Below are positions 54,303 to 64,000 of a DNA stretch of 64,000 nt, one piece after another. This DNA is from Stomoxys calcitrans. Taxonomy: Eukaryota > Arthropoda > Insecta > Diptera > Muscidae. Under the pieces are notes generated by a model that saw only the letters and a program-made list of their open reading frames with translations, searched no databases and had not been told where the DNA came from. How positions within the stretch are numbered: the stretch's first letter is position 1; each line of letters starts with the position of its first letter. Where the stretch lies: NCBI RefSeq assembly GCF_963082655.1, contig NC_081552.1, forward strand, positions 70,663,465-70,727,464. Reading direction: 5' to 3'. Position numbers and translations under genes: made by a program.

Positions 54303-55262
54303 TCAAGTAAAAGCGTGTTTAGTTCGGCCGGGCCGAATCTTATATACCCTCCATCATGGATCACATTTGTCGAGCTCTTGCCACGGTATCTCTGTTTAGG
54401 AAAACAAAGGATAAAAGAAAAGAATTGCCATGTAATTGAAACAATATCAAGTTATGGTGCAATTTGGGACCATAATTGAACTGAATATTGGAGGCCATAG
54501 TAGAAGTCATTGTGTAAAATTTCAGCCAAATCTAGTAAGAATTGCGCATTTTAGGGGCGGAAGAAGTAAAATAGGGAGATCGGTTTATAGGGGAGCTGTA
54601 TTAGGCTATAAACCGATTCATGCCATATTCGACACGTATGTTAAAGGTCATGAGAGAAGCCGTTGTACAAAATTTCAGCCAAATCGTATATCGGTTTATA
54701 TGGCAGCTACATCAGGTTATGGACCGATTTGCACCATTCTTAATACAGTTGTTGGAAATCATAACAAAGAAAGTCATGCAATATTTCAGCCAAATCGGAA
54801 AGGAATTGCTCCCTGTAGAGGCTCAAGAAGTCAAGACCCCAGATCGGTTTATCAGGTTCTATACCGAGTTGAACTATTCTTAGCACAGTTGTTGAAAGTT
54901 ATAAGAAAACGGATAAGAATTGTGCCCTTTAGCGGCTCAAGAAGTCAAGATCCCAGATCGGTTTATATGGCAGCGATGTCAAAAGGTGGACCGATATAGC
55001 CCATTTACAATCCCAACTGACCTATACTAATAAGAAGTATTTGTGCAAAATTTCAAGCGGCTAGCTTTACTCCTTCGAAAGATAGCGTGCTTTCGACAGA
55101 CAGAAGGACGGACAGATGGACGGACATGGTAAGCTCGACTTAAAATGTCATAACGATCAAGAATATATATACTTTATGGGGTCTTAGACGCATATTTCGA
55201 GGAGTTACAAACAGAATGACGAAATTAGTATACCCCCATCCTATGGTGGAGGGTATAGAAAA
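54303..55262 (+). mobile_element. HINE-A copy 8, full-length
   Basis: CAAGTAAAAGCGTGTTTAG, TTCGGCCGGGCCGAA and TATACCCTCCATCAT at the left; GGACGG tract at about 55097-55128; ATGGTGGAGGGTATAG at the right. Internal units carry indels. Confidence 0.8.
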
Positions 55263-56095
55263 ATGTTTTAGACAATTATAAAGAAAATAATAACAATAAC
55301 CGCCAATGAAATTACGAGCACAAGTTTTAGTCGTAAAAAATAAGAAACAGCGGCAATATAGAAAACAAGTTCATAATGAAATAAAAAGCTACAGAAAGGC
55401 AAAAATATGGAACACCAAATAAATTGGCAGTGATTTTTTGTTTTTTGTTTTGGTTGTTAGAAACAAAAAACTAATTTGACTTCGTTCAAGTTAAACTTCA
55501 GCAAATTTTTATTTGCCAACACTCACAAATACAAATGCACATTATTGCGTTTATGTCTCGAAAACAATGTTTAAAACTCACAAAAAACAAAGATATTATT
55601 AAATTCCTTTAGAAACCACACTACATCAGCTAGCAAAAGCAAGGAGGGGTGAAACTACATAAACACGCCTTTAAAAAATTGGTTTCTTGTAAACAACACC
55701 AAACGAAACCCATAAACATTGAATCAAAGCAAAGCAAAGCAAAGTGGTGTATCTGAGAAATATCAGCCCCAAGTACTGGTTATTGTTAGCAACCACCCCC
55801 CTGGTTGTGGTTGTGCCTGCCCGGTGGGCCAACTACTTGAATGGAATATTGAGACAATGCTGCCTTGCATTAATTGCAAATTTTAGTTTGTGGGCAAGTA
55901 GCAAAAAAAAAAAAAACGACACGTAAATTTCTAGACACAAAGTTCGATTGGTTAGACTCATGGTATACACAATAGAGATGCAAGCTTAGAAGGTATACGC
56001 AGGATGGGAAATGGGTGGGTCAACATATGAAAGTTAAATTAATATTTTAATTTTGGATGTTGTTGGCAATTTTGAAGATATAGGATTTTTTCTTG
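55263..56095. other. AT-rich intergenic stretch
   Basis: No gene or known repeat. An (AAAGC)n tract lies at 55727-55746. The frame at 55744-55926 has no recognisable domain. Confidence 0.4.
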
Positions 56096-56097
56096 TT

Positions 56098-56235
56098 CTG
56101 CGTCTCGTCCTTCAGACTCGGCTATAGAAAGCAGGCCCCTTATCATCGAGGTTAAACTTGAAGAGGACAGCACTCAGTAATATGTGAGAAGATTGTCCCT
56201 GTTCCTTAATGGAATGTCTAAAGGCAAATTTGCAT
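56098..56235 (+). mobile_element. SINE body fragment
   Basis: CTTCAGACTCGGCTATAGAA, AGGCCCCTTATCATCG, AATATGTGAGAAGATTG and CCTTAATGGAATG match the SINE body at 17540 and 23539. Head missing. Confidence 0.65.
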
Positions 56236-57348
56236 TTGCAGCGATAATATCGAAATATGATACAATCTAGGCCAAACCCAGCATGGACGTCGAAGGTCTA
56301 TTGCAACTCATCGTACAAAATTTCAGCAAAATTGGTTAATAATACCCAATATATGGGTAAAAAACCTGAAATTTGGAGATCGGTATATATCCAAATATAG
56401 TCTGATCTGAAGCTTACCCCGCATGGACGATGAAAAGGCAAATAAGGGCCTAAAACAGCTCATATTGGCAAATTTTAGCGAAATCAGATAATAAATGCGG
56501 CTTCTATGGACCTAACATAACTCACTAAGCCAAATTTCAGCGGAATCGGGTATTATATTCGGCTTCTATGGGCCTTACACATTAAATCGGGAGATGGATC
56601 AATATGGGCTATACTTACTTACTTTACTTTAATTGACTGTGACAGAGTATTTGTCCCATTAGCCGAATGTCGAATAGCGTTCCAAGCGCCTCGATCTTTT
56701 GCACTTATTCTAAAGTCTATGATATCAAGTTCGAGGTGTCTGTCACCATTTGATTTTTCCATCGGGCTTTAAGTCATCCCGGTGTGCCTTCGAAATACTT
56801 CTTTGTTGGAGCTTTTTCATCCATTCTGATAACATGACCTAGCCAAAGCAGCCGTTATATTTTGATACGATTAACTACGCTATCATCGTGATTGATTCGA
56901 CGCCTATATTCTCCATTAACGCAAACTGGTCCATATAATTTACGAAGAATCGTTCTCTCAAACACTCCAAGAAGTGTCTAGTCAGCTTTCACAAGTACTC
57001 ATGCCTCACAACCATATAACAACACGGGTATATCAGTGCCTTGTTTCTAAACTGCTTACTTAATCCAAAGAAGCATTTGTTTGCCAGTATTATTCTTCGC
57101 TTTCTTTCAAAATTGGTGTTGATCGTTTCGGTTACTATATGGGGTATTTATCAAGATATTTTCCGATCTGGACCATATTCGATACAGAAGTGGAAACTAT
57201 CTTTGTAAAGCTTCAGCTTAAAGGGCTGCAGCGCGATTTCGACAAACGGACAGGCGGACCAACGGACATGTCAGGATCGCCTTAGAATTTTACGAGCATC
57301 AACTATTCATATACTTTACAGGGTCGGTAATCGATATTTCGAAGAATA
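56236..57348 (+). mobile_element. HINE-C copy 8, split by an RTE fragment
   Basis: Left part 56236-56600 with units (AAATCGGGAGATGG); right part 57136-57348 with a GTCY-side end (AAACGGACAGGCGGACC, TACTTTACAGGGTCGG, TCGATATTTCGA). The LINE fragment 56610-57135 lies between. The hairpin end is not visible. Confidence 0.6.
56610..57135 (-). pseudogene. RTE-like LINE 3' fragment
   Basis: Minus strand; same sequence as 30110-30440 and 63669-64000, e.g. AACATGACCTAGCCAA, GCGCCTCGATCTTTTGC, CCATATAACAACACGGGTA. It codes the end of pol (a tail of the IQRLRWLGHVVRM type and the segment before it), with several frame breaks. Confidence 0.65.
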
Positions 57349-57350
57349 TA

Positions 57351-57565
57351 TTGGATTGCCCAAAAAGTAATTGCGGATTTTTCATATAGTCGGCGTTGAC
57401 AAATTTTTTCACAGCTTGTGACTCTGTAATTGCATTCTTTCTTCCGTCAGTTATCAGCTGTAACTTTAAGCTTGCTTTAGAAAAAAGGTGTAAAAAAAGT
57501 ATATTTGATTAAAGTTCATTCTAAGTTTTATAAAAATGAATTTACTTTCTTTTTGGGCAACCCAA
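57351..57565 (+). mobile_element. mariner-type MITE copy 5, shortened
   Basis: TTGGATTGCCCAAAAAG at the left and TTTTTGGGCAACCCAA at the right with TA at 57349-57350 and 57566-57567. About 20 bp of the inner right repeat is deleted. It lies at the end of HINE-C copy 8. Confidence 0.8.
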
Positions 57566-57830
57566 TAGTTAGTTCTACCGCCGTACTAGGGTGGGTCCCT
57601 AGTACGGCAGTGGAACGGTACGATGGTAGAACGAAAGAAAAAGGAAAGGCGAAACCTATGCACAAAGGAAATAGGCTGCCGAGAGAGAGGTTTCCTTAGG
57701 GGAGAGCATTGTCAAATCAGGCTCTTCAAGCTTCTAAAGTTGTCAAAACGACGAGAGCGATAGATGCTTGCGGCGAATCCAGGCACGCACAGAGTTATTT
57801 ACCATTTATACTGTATTTTTGCCCCGCACT
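57566..57830. other. unassigned spacer with a perfect hairpin
   Basis: Hairpin at 57580-57608 (see repeat entry). The remainder shows no known feature. Confidence 0.4.
57580..57608. repeat. perfect 12-bp hairpin
   Basis: GCCGTACTAGGG (57580-57591), 5-base loop, exact inverse (57597-57608). An outer TTCTACC (57573-57579) pairs with GGTAGAA (57625-57631). Confidence 0.85.
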
Positions 57831-59262
57831 TCGGATAATACTTGTGCCTTTTAGAGGCTCAAGAAGGCAAGATTCCACATCGGTTTATATGGCGGCTATA
57901 TCAGGTTATTGACGGATTTGAACTATTCTTAGCACAGTTGTTGAATGTCATAACGAAACACCTCATGCAAAATTTCAGCTAAATCGGATAATAATTGCTC
58001 CCTGTAGAGGCTCAAGAAGTCAAGACCTCTGGTCGGTTTATATGGCAGCTATATCAGGTTATGGGCCGATTTGAACTATTCTTAGCACAGTTGCTGAATG
58101 TCATAACGAAACACCATATGCAAAATTTTAGCTAAATCGGATAATAGTTGCACCCTCTAGTGGCTCAAGAAGTCAAGACCCCAGATCGCTTTTTATGGCA
58201 GCTATATCAGGTTATGAATCGATTTCAACTTTTCTTAGCACATTTATTGAATGCCGTAACAAAACACCTCATGCAAAATTTCAGCCACATCGGATAATAA
58301 TTGCGTCCTCTAGTGGCTCAATATGTCAAGACCCCAGATCGCTTTATATGGCAGCTATATCAGGTTATGGACCGATTTGAACTATTCTTAACACAGTTAT
58401 AGGAAGTCATAACAAAACACGTCGTGCAAAATTTCAGCCAAATCGGATAGGAATTGCGCACTCTAGACGCTCAGAAAGTCAAGACCCATGATCGGTTTAT
58501 ATGACAGCTATGTCAGGTTATGAGCCAAGTTGAACTATTCTTAGCACAGTTGTTGAATGTCATAACGAAACACTTTATGCAAAATTTCAGCTAAATCGGA
58601 TAATAATTGCTCCCTGTAGAGGCTCAAGATGTCAAGACCCGTGATCGGTTTATATTGCAGCTATATCAGGTTATGAACCGATTTGAACTTTTCTTAGCAC
58701 AGTTGTTGAATGTCATAACGAAACGTCTCATGCAAAATGTATGCTAAATCGGATAATAATTGCTCCCTGTAGAAGCTCAAGAAGTCAAGACCCCTGATCG
58801 GTTTATATGGCAGCTATATCAGATTATTGACCTATTTGAACTATTCTTAGCACAGTTGTTGAATGTCATTACGAAACATCTCATTCTCATCCGATTTGGC
58901 AGAAATGTTGTACATCGACTTCTCCCATGACCTTCAACATACGTGTCTAATATTGTTTGAATCGATTAATAGCTTGATACAGCTCCCATAGGGGCTCAAG
59001 AAGTCAAAACGATGGATCGATATATATGGGTTCTGCATCCACATCTGAAAGGATATGGCCCATTTGCAATCTCCGATGACCTACATCAATAGAAGTATCT
59101 TTGCCAAATTTCAAGTGGCTAACTTTATCCGTTCGAACTCTATCGTGATTTCGGCAGACAAACGGACACACGCAAAGACATGGCTAGATCGACTTAGAAG
59201 ATCAAACGGAATGACTAGATTAGTATACCCCTTATCCTACGATGGTATGTATAAAAAAATTT
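57831..59262 (+). mobile_element. HINE-A copy 9, expanded array without hairpin end
   Basis: Unit marker (AGCTATATCAGG or variant) at 57895, 58048, 58200, 58353, 58506, 58659 and 58812: steps 153, 152, 153, 153, 153, 153. A stretch at 58880-58990 looks inverted (CTCATCCGATTTGGCAGAA is the opposite strand of the usual unit). The right end is diverged (CCTACGATGGTATGTATAAA). The left end lacks the hairpin. Confidence 0.75.
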
Positions 59263-59365
59263 TTTAGAATATGAAAAATTGATACAACTTTCACAAAAAC
59301 CCAAAATACAGAAAACAGTTTTACAAAATTTTTGTCTTGGCTTTTATTGTAGCTTAATCTATTCT

Positions 59366-60722
59366 GTAGCTTAATTCGGCTGGGCCGATCTTTGGATACC
59401 CACCACCTCAGGTATATATGTAAACCACCTTTCGTCAAAATCCGGTGAAAAATACATACCACTTGTCCCATAGCAGCTATACCGAAATATGTTCCGATTT
59501 GGACCAAATAGTTATAAGTAGAAGTCATTGTTCAATTGTGTATAACAAAATATTGACCTTTTTAGTAGCTATACCTAAAAATAAACTGATCTGTACCATA
59601 TACGACACGGATGTCGAAAAGCCTAACATAAGTCTCTGTGACAAATTTCAGAGAAATCAAATTATAAATGTGCCTTTTATGTAGCCATGACTTTAATTCG
59701 AGATATCGGTCTATATGGCAGCTATATTCAAATCTAGATCGTTTCAGGCCAAGTTGCAGAAAAATGTTGAAGAGTCTAACACAACTCATTGTCCGAAATT
59801 TCGGCGAAATCGGAAAATAAATACGACTTTTTTGGGCCTAAAACCTTAAATCGAGAGCTATATCCAAATCTGGACCGATCTAAGCCAAATTGAAGAAGAA
59901 TGTCGAATAGCCCAACACAACTGACTTTCCCAAATTTCGGCGACATCGGACAATAAATGCGCCTTTTATGGGCCAAAAATCTTAAATATAGAGATCGGTC
60001 TTTATGGCAGCTATATCCAAATCAGGCCCGATCTGTTCCATATTGCAGATGTATGTTGAGGGGTTTAACCTAACTCGCTGTCCTAAATGTCGGTGACATC
60101 GGACAATAAATGCGCTTTTTACGGGCCCAAAGCCCTAAATCAAGAGATCGGGCTATATGGCAGCAATATCCAAAACTGGACCGATTAAGGGCAAATTGAG
60201 GAAAGATGTCGAAGGGCCTAACACAACTCACTGTCCCAAATGTTGGCAAAATCGGACAATAAATGCGCCTCTTACGGGAGCAAAACCTTAAATCGAGAGA
60301 TTGGTCTTTATTGCAGCTATATCCCAATCTGGACCGATCTAGGCCAAAGTGAAGATGGATGTCGAGTGGCTTAACACAACTCACTGTCCCAAATTTCAGC
60401 AAAATCGGATATTAAATGTGGTAAATCGGTCTATATGGGGGCTATATCTAGATATAGTCCGATATAGCCCATCTTCGAACTTCGAACCTGCTTATGGACA
60501 AAACAAGTATCTGTGTGAAATTTCTGCTCAATATCTCCATTTTTAAAGACTGTAGCGTGATTTCAGCAGACAGACGGACGGACAGACGGACATGGCTAGA
60601 TTGTCTTAGATTTTTACGCTGATCAAGAATATATATACTTTATAGGGTTGGAAATGGATATTTCGATGTGTTGCAAATGGAATGACAAAAGGAATATACC
60701 CCCATCCTTCGGTGGTGGGTAT
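59366..60722 (+). mobile_element. HINE-C copy 6, full-length
   Basis: Left TTCGGCTGGGCCGAT and GATACCCACCACC; internal marker AGCTATAT at 59720, 59856, 60009, 60162 and 60315 (steps 136, 153, 153, 153; the first step is explained by a 17-base deletion); GGACGGAC tract at about 60567-60590; right end GGTGGTGGGTATAA. The left and right subterminal repeats are inverse copies. Confidence 0.8.
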
Positions 60723-60789
60723 AATGAAAACTATTAGCAAAAGAAAATAAAATTACCCTAAGTTTAGAGCTGCTAAATCAACCATTTCG

Positions 60790-61090
60790 TCCACAGTGCC
60801 GTGGGAATGTTATGGCCATTGGTTATTTAAATCGTATCGAGTATCGCAGGCACTCAGTATTTAAGAAAGAGCCGGTGCCGCCCGGCGTCTCAATGACATT
60901 CTCTACTCGTTACCGCTGATTGTCCGCGACTGCAGTTGTAGCTTCTCCGTATACGAAGCATTCCAATATCCGCAACCTGTGGACTCGTCCGGTGAACACG
61001 ACACGATGAAAACACCACACAAATCGAAGCTCAAAGTTCCATCCCGTGTGGTGCTCATAGTCATCCCGTGCCGGGCTCATACTAGATATG
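60790..61090 (-). mobile_element. RTE-like LINE 5' fragment
   Basis: CACTCAGTATTTAAGAAAGA, CCGCAACCTGTGGAC, ATCGAAGCTCAAAGTTCC and GTGTGGTGCTCATAGTC match 32440-32650. No reading frame. Confidence 0.65.
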
Positions 61091-61099
61091 CGGAGTTAA

Positions 61100-61500
61100 T
61101 GCTTAGCAAGGTCTAGGACTACCTTGCACTGATGCTTATTCGAGATAGGATCGTTAGGACTAATTTTTCTGGCAAAGATAATTGGGCGCTGGATGCTGTG
61201 TTTGAGGGCGATTAGTCCTCAGCCTTTCTGATTGTGCCAAGAGGAAGATGTTTACGGGAATGAAATTCTATTATTGATGCTATTGATTGGTGGCTATCTG
61301 AGACTGACTGATGAGTGTATGGAGTTATGGGCGCGATCAAAACCTTGAAGTGGAAGGCCGTGAGATCGAAATATGTGGCAAAATCTGGGCACATAACATG
61401 GCGCTCACTTGGGCTCACGGGCACAATGATAATCCGGGAGAGGTGGACGAATATGCCAGAAATGGCTTTGCCTCGGCGAGCAAGTCATCAGTCATTTGTC
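61100..61500 (+). pseudogene. LINE RNase H fragment
   Basis: The + strand frame at 61311-61535 ends with ALTWAHGHNDNPGEVDEYAR NGFA, which is the C-terminal motif of LINE RNase H domains (W-x2-GH-x6-A-x2-AR-G) with changes. The upstream part is not recognisable. The LINE family differs from the RNase H LINE at 37405, whose motif is MPGHRDIPGNCKADEL. Confidence 0.55.
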
Positions 61501-61990
61501 CAGGCCCAGATCGGTCCAGATTTGGATATAGCTGACATACAGACCGATCTTTCGACTTATGGTTTTGGACCCATAAAGGGCGCATTTATTGTCCGATTTC
61601 GCCGAAATTTGGGACAGTGAGTTACGTTACGCTCTTCGACAACTTTCTGCAATTTGGCCCAGATTTGGATATAGCTGCCATATAAACCGATCTCTCGATT
61701 TAAAGTCTTGGCCTCATAAAAAGCGCATTTATAATCCGATTTCACTGAAATTTTACGCAGTGACTTATGTTAGGCTTTTCGACATCCGTGTCATATATGG
61801 TTCAGATCGGTCCATATTTGTATGTGGCTACAAAAAAGACCAATATTTTGTTCTACAAAATCAATATCCGTATCGAATTAGGTCCAAATCTATGCCTTTT
61901 TCGCCGGATTATGACGAAAGGTGGTTTACATATATACCCGAGGTGGCATTCAAAGTTCGGCCCAGCCGAAGTTAAAGCCTTTTCACTTGT
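61495..61990 (-). mobile_element. HINE-C copy 7, truncated
   Basis: CAGATCGGTCCAGATTTGG, ATAGCTGACATACAGACC and CCATAAAGGGCGCATTTATT units, and the hairpin end AGTTCGGCCCAGCCGAAGTT, CACTTGTTTTAA at 61952-61993. The GTCY end is missing. Confidence 0.7.
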
Positions 61991-62744
61991 TTTAATCTAT
62001 GTTACATAAAAACTATTATTTTTTATTTTCCAATACGACTGGTTCGCCGCTCGTTTAGATCTCATTTGCAGCCTGGTTCTACAGGCCACAGCATTGTATT
62101 TTTCTTGATTTTCAATTCTTCTGTGAGATCATTACACCGCAGCACCCATAACAACTCCCTTGACGCCTTGCGCCAGCGCCAGTGCAGTATCATATCTTTC
62201 AGAGTTACAAAAAATATTAGTCGCTTTAGGTTCATGTTTCTAATGTCTGAGTTTACGATCAAACAAAATTATGGCTGGAAGTGGTAGAGGCAGTTTTTTT
62301 TCTTCGTTGTTTTTTTTTTTGCCTCGGGCTGTTGTTAGTTTTGGGGCTGTTTTGGATACGATTTAGACTTGGCTGCCACCTGAGCCAGTTGCCAGCAAGG
62401 TTTTTTGTTTGGTAAGACAAAAAATTTTTAATTATAAATCAGACACAGCATATGAAGTGTGCATGTCTGTTTAGTTGAAACATGCAGAGAGGGAGTTAAG
62501 AAGGAATTGACTTCAAACTGGGAGTTGGCCCACAGCCACCACATAACTAAATAATCAGCACTTGTTGAGCAATACTATGCCGGCTAGAGTTAAGTCTAGA
62601 AAATATATTTGCACAAAATATTTGTTCTACGGTTAAATAAATATGAAAAGAACTGAAGGTTCATGAAAGGTGAATATGCGAATGCCACATTTTTTGATTA
62701 AAAAGGTATTCGATAAGATCTCTATTTAAGGATTTTTTGCAATA
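61991..62744. other. unassigned intergenic stretch
   Basis: No gene or repeat recognised. Confidence 0.35.
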
Positions 62745-63478
62745 GTGAGTTCGGCCGGGCCGAATCTTGCGAACCCACCACCATCGATTCAGCTGAAAGT
62801 TTATACAAAATAAATTTAGTTGAAAGGCTCAATTGTTTTCTATAATTTTATTCTGAGAAACGAGGAAAAATTTAAGCTTCTAGATACCGAACAAGGATAA
62901 TCGAGAGACTGGTTTATATGGGAGCTATATTAGGTTATTGGCACAGTTGTTGGAAAACGTAACAGAACACTATGTGCAAAATATTAGCTAATTTGGATAA
63001 AACTGCGGCTTCCAGGGGCTCAAGGATTCAAATCGGAAGATCGGTTTCTATGGGAGCTATATCCAAATTTTAACCCATGTAGCCTATTTACAATCTCCAA
63101 CGACCTACATCAATAGTACGTATCTGTGCATAATTTCAAGCCGCTAGCTTTACGCGTTCGACCGCTATCGTGAATTCGACAGAGGGACGGACGACTAGAT
63201 CGACTCAGAATGTCGAAACAATCAAGACTACATATGTTTTAGGGGGTTTTAGATCCGGAATGACTTGATTAGTATACCCCCATCCTAAGTACGTATGTAT
63301 CTGTGCATAATTTCAAGCGGCTAGCTTTACTCGTTCGACCGCTATCGTGAATTCGACAGAGGGACGGGCGACTAGATCGACTCAGAATGTCGAAACAATC
63401 AAGACTACATATGTTTTAGGGGGTTTTAGATCCGGAATGACTTGATTAGTATACCCCCATCCTATGGTGATGGGTATA
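62745..63478 (+). mobile_element. HINE-A copy 10, with duplicated end
   Basis: AGTTCGGCCGGGCCGAATC and ACCCACCACCAT at the left; units shortened; GACGGAC reduced tract. The right end is present twice: 63121-63297 and 63298-63474 are 177-bp tandem copies with only a handful of changes; only the second ends with a subterminal repeat (ATGGTGATGGGTATA). Confidence 0.7.
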
Positions 63479-63668
63479 ATAACTAATTTTCTACACTCTC
63501 TTTACCATCTGAGATTAGTGAGAAACTTTAAAGTCCATTGTATGGATTTGGAGACCAAAATACTTTGAAATTAGCCATTTACGCTCAAACTTTGGTCTGA
63601 CCTCCTTATCATGGCTAGTATCAGCAATGCACCAGATCGCTTTAAAAAGCCTAGCAACTTGCGAATGT
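63479..63668. other. unassigned, with a scrap of RNase H LINE
   Basis: AGATCGCTTTAAAAAGCC and CAACTTGCGAATGT at about 63630-63668 match 36770-36801. The rest is unassigned. Confidence 0.4.
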
Positions 63669-64000
63669 ATACTTACTTAATTTAACTGGCTATGACAAAA
63701 CAATTGTTGCACTAGTCGAACGTAGAATAGCATTCCGAGCGCCTCGATCTTTTGCGCTCATTCTAATACCTCTGACACCAAGTTTCGAGGTGCCACCCAC
63801 AACTTGATCTTTCCATCGGGTTGCGTGTACCAGAGTGTTTGCCGTCAAAAGACTTCTTTGTTGGAGCTTCTTCATCCATTCTGACAACATGACCTAGCCA
63901 ACGCAGCCGTTGTATTTTTATGCGTGTAACTATGCTATCGTCGTCATACAGCTCATACAGCTCGTGGTTCATACGTCGCCTATTCTCCATTACGAAGAAT
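63669..64000 (-). pseudogene. RTE-like LINE pol C-terminus, runs off the window
   Basis: Minus-strand frame 63990 to 63763 reads NHELYELYDDDSIVTRIKIQ RLRWLGHVVRMDEEAPTKKS, the standard C-terminal tail of RTE-like pol proteins; a second frame continues with TRWKDQVVGG and MSAKDRGARNAI. The RT domain would lie to the right, beyond 64000. Confidence 0.7.

Overview
The window reads as repeat-dense intergenic or heterochromatin-like DNA from a brachyceran fly, most likely a calyptrate (house-fly, stable-fly or blow-fly type). The evidence is the low GC, interspersed elements carrying (GTCY)n tracts like Drosophila mini-me/DINE-1 repeats, an insect errantivirus with env, and degraded Jockey-, RTE- and RNase H-bearing LINEs. 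The species cannot be named from sequence alone. I found no host gene that I can support; almost everything is mobile DNA of several ages nested together. Labels used below: HINE-A, HINE-C and HINE-F are DINE-1/Helentron-like non-autonomous families; Hel-B and Hel-E are non-autonomous Helitrons; all labels are mine. HINE orientation is called + when the TTCGGCC hairpin end lies on the left.

Layout. 1-10 kb: HINE-A and HINE-C copies, a truncated LINE (1141-2100), a tRNA-derived SINE head (2931-3040), a mariner-type MITE (3208-3443), a + strand Jockey fragment (4310-4790) and a longer decayed Jockey copy on the minus strand (7800-9440). 10.1-17.3 kb: a complete errantivirus (LTR-gag-pol-env-LTR) inserted in a HINE-C element at 9455-17537, with identical 328-bp LTRs and a CTTAGG target duplication. 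17.5-26.8 kb: SINE copies, a Helitron nested inside another Helitron (18924-20866), a further Helitron (21968-24434), a MITE and a second Helitron type (25647-26762). 26.9-42.4 kb: a long HINE-A array (26929-28704), HINE-F and HINE-C copies, an RTE-like LINE (30076-32660, minus), a LINE tail (+), one copy of a local duplication (34211-36565), an almost full-length but dead RNase H LINE (36642-40770, minus) and a Tc1/mariner-superfamily transposase relic (41673-42110). 42.4-48 kb: mostly unassigned AT-rich DNA, a second RNase H LINE fragment (44325-45050) and the second duplication copy (46669-48008). 48-64 kb: HINE-F, two long (TA)n tracts, two more Helitrons, several HINE-A/C copies, two MITE/SINE remnants and RTE fragments, the last running off the right edge.

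The only coherent gene set is the errantivirus. Gag leads into Pol through a probable -1 frameshift (slippery heptamer at 11854-11860), Pol supplies protease, reverse transcriptase, RNase H and integrase, and Env has a signal peptide, a furin-type site and a transmembrane anchor. All three frames are open and the LTRs are identical, so it is either very young or still active. Everything else is non-autonomous or broken. Strongest structural observations: a 153-bp internal repeat shared by HINE-A and HINE-C, subterminal inverted repeats that change together on both ends between subfamilies, a Helitron-in-Helitron insertion at an exact A^T site, TA microsatellites grown from element-borne TA tracts, and several perfect snap-back hairpins.
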